64,000 nucleotides of DNA from Oreohelix idahoensis (lineage: Eukaryota > Mollusca > Gastropoda > Stylommatophora > Oreohelicidae): assembly GCA_024509875.1 (NCBI GenBank), contig JAMPIV010012152.1, positions 315,501 to 379,500 of the forward strand, given 5' to 3'. Position numbers and translations under genes: made by a program. The notes under the pieces are model-generated. The model did no database searches and was not told the origin of the DNA. It saw only the letters and a list, made by a program, of their open reading frames with translations. This document shows, in pieces, positions 50,085 through 61,137 of the stretch (position 1 is the first letter of the stretch; each line of letters opens with the position of its first letter).

Positions 50085-50735
50085 TTGTATAAAACCACAG
50101 TAAAGATAAGCGTAAATGGGAAAATCCTGGAACAAGTCAAGAGCTACGTATATCTTGGTCATATAATAACAGAAGATGGCAGATGTGAAACAGAAATCAA
50201 GAAGAGAATAGGAATGGCCAAATCTACATTCAACAACATGAAACATATACTGACATCTAAACAGTTATCTCACAAATTAAGTCTGAAAATCATAAAGTGT
50301 TATATATATTCTGCATTTCTGTATGGTGCAGAAACATGGACGATGAATAAGCATTTGGATGAAAGAATTGAGGCTCTTGAAATGTGGATATATATAAGAA
50401 TGGGGCGTATCTCATGGAAAGAGAAGAGAAAAAATAAGGTAGTCCTAGAAAATCTAGGTATGAAAAGAGAACTAATGAGGGAGATCAAAGTTCGGCAGCT
50501 AAAATACTTTGGCCACATAAAAAGGCATAACACCTTGCAGAAGACCATAACAGAAGGGAGAGTTGAAGGCAAACGTGCAAGGGGGAGACAGCGCTATAAG
50601 TGGGAAGACAACACCAAGAGATGGACAGGAAAGAGTCTATCACAGTGCACCACCAAGACAAGAGACAGAAGACGTTGGAGATCCATTACAGCCAACCTTC
50701 GTTGTGGAGATGGCAGTTGATGATGATGATAAAAC
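50085..50735 (+). pseudogene. 5'-truncated LINE, RT C-terminus intact
   Basis: A 211-codon open frame encodes ISVNGKILEQVKSYVYLGHI, TEDGRCETEIKKRIGMAK, LYGAETWTMNKHLDERIEAL, YFGHIKRHNTLQKTITEG and GKRARGRQRYKWEDN, ending CGDGS. These are the YLG, RI..AK, LYG.E.W, FGH..R and GRGR..W motifs of RTE-like LINEs. A TTGATGATGATGATAAAA tail follows the stop, typical of RTE. It is open but lacks endonuclease and the catalytic palm, so it is a dead copy and not a gene. It represents a different subfamily from 39154-42313. Confidence 0.88.
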
Positions 50736-51744
50736 CACATTATTATTTTTTTAAACATACAAGCATAATTGGTAATTATGATTTGCCCTATTTACAATGA
50801 TTTGACAGGTGCGATGCCACTTTCCCGTATTCACAGTTGTTCATTTTATTTGGAATTAAAAACAATATATATCCTAATTATAACCCATCAGAGGTTGAAC
50901 GAGATATTTTTCATCATTAAATTTAAAAAAAAAAATGATATTCCTGATATGTTTTCATTTCTCTGTATTTTTATTAAACGGATTGAGCACAACAAATGAC
51001 AGCATACGCCCATGTGTAATACCCTTATAGCCTAACACCCTTATAGCGTAACATCTTTATTTATCTGCTGAAACATTCCTATTTATCTACCAATTCGTAT
51101 AGCTCGTGTTTGTTGTCAATTGATGTTCTTTATTTTTATCAGGTCGTTTTCACCAACATTTATGCTTTATAACATTTAGATTACATCCTCATGCTTCACC
51201 TTGTCAAATGCCTTAGTGTTCTTTACACAGACTAAATTTATGGGAGATGTATAAAACAGTGCCCAGATCAACCCCATCATCTTCTGTGAAGCGCTGTCTG
51301 AGACAAGATCCTAGTAACGACGGACTCGGTAGAAAGACCAAGACCGATTGACTAACTGAAATTCCTACACTACTTAATTCCTATCTCAACAATCTACTTT
51401 GTCATACCCTGTTTCCAGTTTATGGTTTACTTGGTTTCAAAGAATGAGATCTTGGGGTTTACTGGCCCATTTAATCAACTGCCTTACATTCGTATTATCA
51501 ACTATTTTTAGAATGTTTTTTATACAATCAACCCAAGAATAACTATCAGCACAAATATACATGACGTCAATTAGATTTAATGGTAGTGCTAATAAATTTA
51601 GAAAAAATGACGTCATGTACACTCGCCTTGGCGGTAATTAGTGCCCTAGATGAATGGATCATCTAAGGCACTAGCGGTAATCATTGTGACAGAAATCACA
51701 GCTATGTCTACAACTCTGTTATCCTGTTACGTTTATTTCCTCCG
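50736..51744. other. No recognised feature
   Basis: AT-rich sequence with no motif-bearing frame. 51580-51680 carries a short inverted AGTGCC(C)TAGATGA motif of unclear meaning. Confidence 0.4.
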
Positions 51745-52420
51745 GAATATATTATTTTGTATACATACGGATCTGTATTCCATATTGTGAAAACTGGATG
51801 GGGCATATCGACTATAGTAAAGGGCCGGGTCGTCGCTGAACAGAAGGAAGCCTGCTTGACAACAACCTCCAGAATTAGAATGGAGATAGAGGCATCTACT
51901 GCATCCCTGAGGTAGCTGTCTGAAAATTCATTTACCAGGATAGTTATTGTGTCGAACTCTCAGTTCATGCTTCAGAAGGTCCAACATGGATGGTTACGAC
52001 ACGAATAGAGAACACACATACATACCTCAAACCTCGAGGAACTGGTATGGATGTACTTGTCATGCTGGGGAGCGCTGTAGTAAGAGAACCGACAGACTAA
52101 CGTCGAGAGCACTCGTAGTGGGGACATTAGATGTGGACATGGGAGGGATAATAAAGACAATTAACGATAGCCTGTTGAGAACGACAGTGCAATAGATGAA
52201 TCAACAAGGCTAAGGCAGCTGGAATTTGGCATTAAACCAGAAACTTGCAGGGATAGACGCATGAAAGAATGGGTCAGACGTATATATACAAACAGCTTGC
52301 TATCGCTCTAGGAACAATTAGCATTTTTGACCTTCGACATTAGCTGAGGGAGACTGAGTACCTATGGGTGTGCCCGGAGTCTATGATGTCAATTCTGAAT
52401 AACAATCATCATTTTCATTT
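51745..52420 (+). pseudogene. Retroelement RNase H domain, decayed
   Basis: The plus strand conceptually reads KTGWGISTIVKGRVVAEQ, RMEIEASTASLR, IVIVSNSQFMLQKVQHGW, CHAGERCSKRTDRL and LDVDMGGIIKTI, with several stops and shifts. The order of a Gly-rich first strand, Glu helix, (D/N)S turn and (G)HAGExxxxRTDR matches a retroelement RNase H. The same family gives the half-copies at 5290-5600 and 8493-8860. Confidence 0.6.
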
Positions 52421-52429
52421 ATGCTGTTT

Positions 52430-52648
52430 ATTGTGTATAAAGCGACCGCTGTCGCTGGTCCCTTTATAGAAATGCTGTACCAAGCATACACATGCTGTAG
52501 TAGTAGTAGTTTTTGTAGCAATATGTTTTATGTGATGGGGTTGCTAGCTTCACATATAACCTCATATTAGTGGCCTTGTACGACATGCCTGAGGGAGCCG
52601 TGGCTCCTGTTCTGTCTTTGTCTCATCATAGACTCCCAGGCACTAGAC
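52430..52648 (-). repeat. Dispersed module preceding the 40-bp array
   Basis: On the minus strand it contains GGCCACTAATATGAGG followed by GCTAGCAACCCCATCACATA. This parallels the flanks of the 12-bp array at 3410-4270 (GGCGACTAATATGAGG ... GGCTGGCAATCTTGTCATGT). Confidence 0.5.
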
Positions 52649-53290
52649 TGGGGCGTTGAATAACAATAACACGTTAGAATAATTACACTGGGGCGTTGAA
52701 TAACGATAACACGTTAAAATAATTACACCGGGGCGTTGAATAACAATAACACGTTAGAATAATTACACTGGGGCGTTGAATAACAATAACACGTTAGAAT
52801 AATTACACTGGGGCATTGAATAACAATAACACGTTAGAATAATTACACTGGGGCGTTGAATAACAATAACACGTTAGAATAATTATACTGGGGCGTTGAA
52901 TAATGATAACACGTTAGAATAATTACACTGGGGCGTTGAGTAACAATAACACGTTAGAATAATTACACTGGGGCGTTGAATAATGATAACACGTTAGAAT
53001 AATTACACTGGGGCGTTGAGTAACAATAACACGTTAGAATAATTACACTGGGGCGTTGAATAACGATAACACGTTAGAATAATTACACTGGGGCGTTGAG
53101 TAATGAGAACACGTTAGAATAATTACACTGGGGCGTCGAGTAACAATAGCACGTTAGAATAATTACACTGGGCGTTGAATAACGATAACACATTAGAATA
53201 ATTACACTGGGCGTTGAATAACGATAACACATTAGAATAATTACACTGGGGCGTTGAATAACAATAAGAAGTTATAATAATTACGCTGGC
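52649..53290 (+). repeat. 40-bp tandem array
   Basis: About sixteen units of CTGGGGCGTTGAATAACAAT + AACACGTTAGAATAATTACA, period 40 bp (two units lack one G). Highly homogeneous with alternating AACAAT/AACGAT/AATGAT variants. No coding signal. Confidence 0.97.
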
Positions 53291-53294
53291 TCCT

Positions 53295-53390
53295 GCATAT
53301 CGTATATCGTGTATAGTATATCTTATATCGTATGTCGTATATCATGTATCGTATATCTTATATCGTTTATCGTATATCATATTTCTCATT
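53295..53390 (+). repeat. ATCGTATATCGT-type short repeat
   Basis: Imperfect ATCGTATATCGTGTATAGTA words next to the 40-bp array. The open frame across it is low complexity. Confidence 0.7.
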
Positions 53391-53551
53391 GTCATACAAA
53401 ATTCACATTCAGACTTTTCACTTCCCTCTTGATGTTATCTAATTCTGATGTCAAATGCGATAGTGATAATAATGAAAAGGATACAAACAGAATACTCACA
53501 AAAATAGCACAGAGAGATGAGTAAACGCATTGAGTAGACATCAGCAGTTAC

Positions 53552-53628
53552 CTTGACTGTCGGGTCACGTTTCTTCAGAGTACCCATATTATGGAAATGA
53601 AAAGAACCTGGATACTCCTGCACTGCTT
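53552..53628 (-). other. Possible orphan exon, unidentified
   Basis: On the minus strand, acceptor AAATCCGCAG and donor GTCAAG|GTAACT bracket a 77-bp open stretch encoding AVQEYPGSFHFHNMGTLKKR followed by DPTVK. Splice sites and residues look exon-like, but I do not recognise the family. It lies upstream of the DUF229 gene on the same strand and could belong to it or to another gene. Confidence 0.3.
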
Positions 53629-53802
53629 CTGCGGATTTAAAAATAAAATCGTAACTAGTGCCTTAAGTACAAAGCAAGTTGTGCATGTCTGTTTTATATA
53701 ACACATTTATCTTATTAAAAAAAAGTAACATAACCAGGTATGTAGATTCGTAACCCGGATCTGACTTTTATTTAAAAAGTCTTAAAAGTTCAGGTTTGTT
53801 AC

Positions 53803-53890
53803 AATCAATCAATCAATCAATCGATCAGTACCCTTTCACTCCCCAAGGAGCATAGATCTTCAAAAAACACATGCCAAATCGGCTTTTGTT
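53803..53890 (-). repeat. LINE 3' terminus with (CAAT)n tail
   Basis: On the minus strand, GGCATGTGTTTTTTGAAGAT-CTATGCTCCTTGGGGAGTG, then (ATTG)n. It is the same 3' end as at 35130 and 48415, with a different microsatellite tail. Confidence 0.7.
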
Positions 53891-56037
53891 CTGGCTTTAC
53901 TTGCCCGGTTCTCAAGAATCATCAGTTTAACATTGGTGGCTTGTCGTCGCATTTCAATCCTTGTCGTAAGATGAATGAGAATTTCTGTCACTTTTTAGCA
54001 GGGAGGACAGCCTCTCTGTTATCTTTGATTTTATCTCCTCCCGTTATTTGCCTAATAGCACCTGCTTAGTATATTCTTGGCTCTGGCCACGTAATCTTAA
54101 ATTCCACAGCATGCAGCTACCCTTCTGCACATGATTCGCTTCGGCTATTCTCAGAGATGTCTCCTAACACTTTGTCTTGCTGGTCATGACAAAACCTACG
54201 GGTCTTTGAATCAGGGGAAAGCGGACACAAACGAGAGGCTCTGCCTTTAAGTGATCAAACGCTTGTCGTTCAGAAAACCATTTGAGACCGGATGCCAACG
54301 GACGCGTCTCCGATTCTTCACTGATTCCCCTTTATCATTCATCTCGCGTTGCAGGGGACAAAAACTCTCGATCTCTTCACGCCGTTTCTCCTGTAAGAAT
54401 TGCAGCGCCCTGTGCGGATGATCACAGTAAGTGACACGATCTGTAGGTGAATCTGGCTAGATAAACTAGACTCAAAAAGAACTCAGTGCTTGTCTCCAGA
54501 GAATCTCTAACTAGCAGAATGGAGTTTGTGCAGTTAGCCCAATACCAGAGGCATTTTTATTAGGAATAATTCTTGACATATCGGGTAGCAAACTTAGTAA
54601 GAAAAAAGCCGCTCAAAGTTTTGTTAAATTTATAAATAGCCCTAGTAATTTTCTTAAGGTTAATAAATTTTCTTAAAGTGATTTTTCGTGACGGGGTAAT
54701 TTAATATTATTACGTTTTCCACCAACCAAAATTACTAAGGTGTTAATCTATTTGTTTTTCAAAGACGGGGTGTGGGTGTGCTTATACTACTTTAAGGGCC
54801 TACCAATTTGTTAACTACTAGATCCTTTTCTAAATGATGTGTATATAGTGATTTTAATGATTATTGTATCAGCTCAGTTTTTTTTGGTACACTTTGAAGG
54901 CCATATTTAATTTTTCTGTATTGTTTTGCTAACCCTAAAGTTGGGGAACGCACTGCATTCTTTCGATTGAATACTAAAATACTTACTAACTATTTATAGG
55001 ATCCCACCCACAGAGCTAAGCCCTCTGTGTATATATAATATTTTCCTAGGCCTCCCGGGCAATCTAGATGACTGCACTTATTAAGTGTCGGAAAGCACGG
55101 ATGGAATCCCAAAATAATACATGTATATATTTACTTGTCTTGACCCTGCTCGTGGGTCATGACAAGGCTGCACCTCCCCAGCTTGTGGGGTTCCCGTAGT
55201 GTTTATACTTTTCACGCAGATCAACTAACTAATGTAATCAATAAAGGTCAATATGTTCTGCGTATAAAATCTAGGTCACCGCCCTGTGTGTCTGTATGTG
55301 TGAGGGGGGACAGAGTTTCTTGATTTTTAGTGGGAATCTATAATGCAGTGTGAAAATAAAATAAACGTATAATATGATGAGTTAACTAATAGGGACCATG
55401 ATTTGTATTTCGCAGAGAATATTCCAAAGAGACTTGGCAACGAAAAAAGTCCCGTGAACGCCTTTTGTTTTCCTTGGACTTTTTCCTGGATCCACTTCTT
55501 TTTTGGATACATGTTCCGGTTCATGATCCCATGATTTTAGATTTCATGACTATTAACCCTTGAATTCCTTATTAGTGGTTATACGTAAACATCTTCACAG
55601 CATACGGGTTGCGTGTTACACGTTTCGAGCCATCCCACGTTTTATTTCATACAGTCGAGGCGACTAGTCTCCATGATTTACTAGTTGGAGATATATATGT
55701 TCCTTACAGCCCTTAGTTCTCACTGTAAGCTCATATTTTGCCAGATTACTTGATCGACATTAACATTACAACAACTTCGGTGCAGATATCACAAAAGTTG
55801 AGATCAGTAAACTACCGAATTCTTGCGTATAGATACCCCTGGATTTCTAAGATATCCTCAGAGTAATCAAATCTACAGCAGTGACGGAAGATAATTTCCT
55901 TTCGTGAAGTTACTCAACTCAAATTAAGACCGGTATTAGTCAGAAGGACTAAGGGATATTTATATGGTGATTTCCAATCGAAGAGTGTATATACTGGAGT
56001 CTATACCTTGACAGACAGATATGCAGGTAGGCAGATA
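53891..56037. other. No recognised gene (2.1 kb)
   Basis: Mixed-composition sequence without coding motifs, tandem arrays or recognised transposon ends. Confidence 0.4.
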
Positions 56038-56084
56038 TATAGATAGATAGATAGACAGACATATAGATAGATAGATATACAGAC

Positions 56085-56134
<50 letters not shown>

Positions 56135-56222
56135 CTAGATAGATAAACAGACAGACAGACAGATAGATAGATAGATAGATATATAGATAGATAGATAGAT
56201 AGATAGATAACTACATAGATAG
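56038..56222 (+). repeat. (GATA)n-rich microsatellite
   Basis: Mostly AGAT units with AGAC and ATAT interruptions. Confidence 0.95.
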
Positions 56223-56744
56223 TTAGATAGATCTTAACGACATCTTACCCCAATTGTTTTTACCACTGGAACAACATGTTTGGTGGAGAACTATGAACGC
56301 ATATGTTAGAGTTACAAACATGAAAATGACGTTTGTAATAAACAAGAAAATGAGCTTTAATTTTCGCGAAACATTATGACATTTGTTTGTCCAGCCACAA
56401 CTGAGTACCGAGCTGTTTGAAAGAAGTAACCATATTCTATCGATTAATGGAACATCAAGCTCGTGACATGAAAGATAGCAGACAAACATATAAAAACGCA
56501 TACATGAGAAAAGAGAGAAAAAATACCAGACATGCATTGGACAGAGATATAAATAATGACTGACAGACACGTAGGCAGATAACCGACGAAACCTTAGAAC
56601 AGACGGATGGATTGGGGGGGGGGGAAGGGTCTATGGATCGGTTTGAGGGTACTAAGTTATTGGGCTTCTATGAATGAACTGACGGAAGGAGGAATAGAGA
56701 GACAGGTAGATAAATTGTTAGAAAGATAGATAGTTAGATCAATA
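56223..56744. other. Unrecognised, between GATA blocks
   Basis: A 115-codon open frame on the minus strand (56223-56570) is Cys/Phe/Leu-rich without a recognised domain. A G-run lies at 56614. I do not call a gene. Confidence 0.35.
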
Positions 56745-56749
56745 AATAT

Positions 56750-56825
<76 letters not shown>

Positions 56826-56930
56826 TTAGATAGATGGATAGGTACATAGATAGATAGATAGATAGATAGATATATAGATAGATAGATAGATAGACAGATA
56901 GATAGACATAGATAGATTAGATTGATGGAT
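56745..56930 (+). repeat. (GATA)n microsatellite
   Basis: Long AGAT run with minor interruptions, decaying into GATGGATGG words to about 56970. Confidence 0.95.
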
Positions 56931-56970
56931 GGCTTGCTGGACGGATGGATATATAGATGTATGGATGAAT

Positions 56971-58400
56971 AATAATTTTTGGGTCGAACTCTTATCCTCT
57001 CCGGCAGTATTCAGTTATATTTGTTGTGAGTACTGATAACGTAAAATTTCCGTGTTGGGCAAATTTATTTCTCTGTTATCAAGCAGATATTTGGCATTTT
57101 CAAATCACCTTACACTCCTTTCAGTAATAGTTATCATGTTTGTTTGCCAGCTTCACCTTGTTTAGAGTAGGCGGATGATGCTGTCGTGAAGTCTGATTCA
57201 CAACACGTCATTCTTACCACAACGGCACGCCATACTTTATAAAAACTGTATGATAGACGGACCAATGGAATCGCACCTTCATGTATAGTGTTTACAAGTA
57301 GTAGCCTAACAATGGGGAGCTCAAATCTGTGTAACCTTGATTCAATTGGAGGCAAGCTACAGATTTAGGAGCAAAGTACATCATGGCAGAGGTCAAGAAT
57401 TCACAAATAGGTATGTTCAATTACTAGAGTGTGCAACAATTTCCACGGGAAGTAATATAAGAATGGAGAAATCTCGAGTGGAATGCATCGAGACATCAGG
57501 CAAGTAAAATATTTTGCTGTTTAGGCTACGCCTAGGAAAAGATGGAAGTATGATAATAAAAAACAATCATCTAGATAGAGAGAGAATAATCCCGGGCGTA
57601 ATTTAAGCCTAAGATGAAGGAGATCGGTCTAGGAATAAGGAGGATAAGTAGATTCATAGTTTTTCATAATTGAACAACTGGACAAATGTATGCGTGTATT
57701 TCGGAACGCAAACACACTTTAGCAGTAAAGCTCGCTCTGTCGTTCGGCCTTGGCCTATATATAGGACGTGCCCTAAATGCAAAGCAGGCCATAACAATTT
57801 CAAAAACAGCGAGAGCGCTAGTTCTGTCAGTGAAGACTTCTTTGCCTTCTGCATCTGAGAGCAGACTGCGTGACCATTAACAGCTCGACTGTATGTACTT
57901 GAGGGTAAGAAAGAAAGTATAAATAAATAAATAAATAAATAAATAAAAAAAAAAATATATATATATATAATTCTTGTTAATTAATTAACTTGTGATTTAG
58001 CAAGTGGATAGATGTGTTTCAAAATACTGTGTAATTTCTGGAGGCTAAACCAAGCCTGTGTATATTCAAATAAATTAAGAATGAAAGCAGAAAGCGTGTC
58101 CATGGTTTTAGAAAAGCATTTAAAGAATTATTTCTTGATGGAATGGGACACACACCAGGAACAAAGGAAAGGATGAAAGGAATTACTTTACTGTATTTTT
58201 TAAAATATCACTTAGTATTTTTTCACAAAACCTAATCGCTTTATGGAGGCGAATCATGGACAAATGACTCTTACTAAGGATTTGGAGAAAATTGTGTTCA
58301 CAGTGAACTGGATTGTGTTGTTACTGATATATTATTCCCTGTGCGTCTACTTGCACACTGTCTGAAAACTTCCCCTCATCCCATACCTTTGTACTAGAGG
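56971..58400. other. No recognised gene
   Basis: Includes an (AAAT)n run with a short AT tail at 57915-57970. Short open frames at 57134-57355 and 57654-57880 have no recognised motif. Confidence 0.4.
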
Positions 58401-61070
58401 GATAGTGATAGATAATATAGTGGTTAATCAAATATGTTTCAGGTTATATCTTGTCATCCAAGTACACATTAAAGAGTCAGCCACTACTACAGGAACTAGT
58501 GGTGCGAGCGACCTTGTTGTTCATAGGGACAGCCACCCAGTATCCACGGCCTGGATGAATCTCATGTGACTTTTCCTTCCATGTCAGAAGTGGGACAGGC
58601 TTCAATTCACCAGATAAGGGCCAAACAAGGCTATTGTTCAGAGGACCCAGTAAAACCCCTGTGGTGAAGTGGGATGTTATAAATATTTATAGGGGACTTA
58701 GTGTACTGACTGAGATCAGCTGTGAAGGTATCTATATCTATTAAGAGTAGTGTATTATAGATAACCTTACTTGCTACCACATATCTCTATATCTCAGTCA
58801 GAATTATTCTGGAATAGTGTGATGCTACGTTATGTGTCTAGGGTATGAGTATGGTGAAGTGTAAGTCACAACAACAGACAGATAAACAATTTAATTTAAT
58901 CCACTACTCTTGACAACACTGTGACACTCACATACATATAACACTCTATGAGAATATCTTACAGGAGACACTCGTAACTTTTCAAATAACAATATGTATT
59001 CATTTCTATCATAAAGGCATATGTGTGTCCTGATTCAAAGACAAAGGAACCAGGAATCACAATCAATGTTAATTACAAGTTATGTACAGAATGTATTAAT
59101 ATGAATCTGGTAGTGACATATATTATTAAAAATATCCTATGTGTGTCAGTTGTGTAATAGTAGTATGAGGTAATACTGGTTTTGTTTTGTTCAAGCTCTG
59201 TTGGTAGTTGTCATCATGACTTCAATAGTTTGTCTTAAGGAAATTAGTATTGGAGATGTTCTCAGTTCCTGATATTAAGACAATTAATTTCCCCTCTTAA
59301 TATTATTTTTACTAAGTCATTTCAAGATGAGGGGACATAATGTTGAGCTCAGCTGGCCAATTCGCTTATCTGGCGTGATGGCGGCAGGAAAGGACTCCTC
59401 TGCTCGAATTCTCCTCTGGGCTCAGGAGACACCTCACTGATAGCTAAAAAGACCAAGGAGTATGCTGTCCGACTCTGGATTCAGCAAAGCTCTGACTAGG
59501 TGCTGCTCACTACCATCAAGACCACGGTCCCTGAAATCAAGAAGGATGTACCTTCTACTTCATAACTAACTTAAACTCTCTTGTTACACTGATCACAACA
59601 CAGCACAAACATTGAGTTCAGAGCATTAGGCCAACTGTCAGCTTCATTTGAAATACTTTATTCCAGTATTACCCTTCTTAATGGTTACTACGCCTCTGCA
59701 ATTCCAGCATTATTTCTTTCTATTCAATCATCCAGGTGTCAGTGTACTGTTTGGCCATTCCATGCCGTTTTACTTCTCTCCGACACCCTCTGTTCAGGCT
59801 GGAGCATTACAGGCTTTACCTCACGTTGGCCACTGAACTACACATATATATACAGGCATAAATCAACAATTCACATTCAATTTTCATTAAAAGATATTGA
59901 ATGGTTCAAGCTTACCACAATTCATACGAATAAACACAGATACGTTGATTAGCAATGAATTCTGGCACAAACTGGCACAAATTCCCATCTGCTTATCTTC
60001 CAGGCTTTTATTTAGCAAAATATAAGCTGGCTTCAACGCACTGATGCTTTATCAAGCTTATTTAAACAAGTGGTTTCGAACTAACGCTCCCAAGTGTGTA
60101 TATCAGCGAGTCTGACCAATGAGCCCCGTTTCGACAAGTGTTTGAAAAAATGTTACCTTTCCCCGTCTCCCCTAACAACCAAGATAGTATTTATAGCCCG
60201 ACCAATCGTGGTTAGGCTTTCATTTGTTGCGCTCCAATCAATTTGGAGTTTACATGGTAGGCTATTTCTGTAACGTAAATTTTTTTTCAAACACGTTAAA
60301 AAAAAATCTTATGAGCAGAAATGATTTTATGCTGTCAGGCATCCCCAATATTTTATTTTGGTTATAATTTATTAATTCCTGGACTATTTGCGTAACGTTT
60401 TACATATTCTTTGTCAGCAAACCCTAAGGAACCCAAATATCCAAATTTAAAGGAGCTACGTGGCTGCGTTCAAAATATGCAATTTCTTCTACCTCCTGTT
60501 TCGAAGATGTGCTGTCTGGGTACTGTTATGTTTTCAACCGTAAACCCATCTATTGTTATCTTTCCTAATAAGCGTTTTTTATGATTTTAAAACCTAACTC
60601 TGGGAAGGGTAGTGTATTTTATCACTGTCCGTCTGAAAAAAAGTTAGTGCATGGCCTTACACGCGTGATGGCAGCATTTGTGTATCGCGCGACGCGTGTT
60701 TAGTGTTCGGCTTTCTGCCTCTCCCTTCTCGCTATCCTTTTCTACTTGAGTCCATCTGTTCGTTCGTTTTGGTAACGTAATATAATTAATGTTAGGATTA
60801 ATTTAGGTCATTACGCAGGGCCTCTCAATGCTTTTCCAAGAAATACAGCACACGTTTCATTGAAGAAAGCGGGTAATAATACAGTAAGCTTTTACTATCA
60901 ACGTGAAAGCGTTACAATTTGCAGACGTAGCAGAAAACAAGGGGGATTTCGAGTACATTCTTTGTGACAGCACTGTTATTTTACCATTGCTCTTCTCTTT
61001 ATTAATTTTATTTGTTAGGCTTCATATTTACCTAATAATTTATATATGTGGATTAGAATATTCCACGACA
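58401..61070 (-). other. Unresolved; LTR of the right-edge Gmr1-type element at its right end
   Basis: The 3' LTR of the element at 61071-64000 must begin at 61070, where the minus strand reads TGTCGTGGAATATTC directly after a polypurine tract. I cannot find the other LTR end, because its partner lies outside the window. No coding frames are convincing in this 2.7 kb. Confidence 0.45.
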
Positions 61071-61081
61071 CCTCCCCTCTT
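61071..61081 (-). promoter_or_regulatory. Polypurine tract of the right-edge LTR element
   Basis: Minus strand AAGAGGGGAGG, directly followed by TGTCGTGG, as expected at the junction with a 3' LTR. Confidence 0.75.
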
Positions 61082-61137
61082 AAAACAGACATTATATGTC
61101 AGTCCTTTATTCTATATACACATAGAGAAATTTATTA

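Noticed and set aside
50085..50720. A 211-codon host gene
   Set aside because: Every recognisable motif belongs to the C-terminus of a LINE reverse transcriptase, and a TGA-repeat tail follows the stop.
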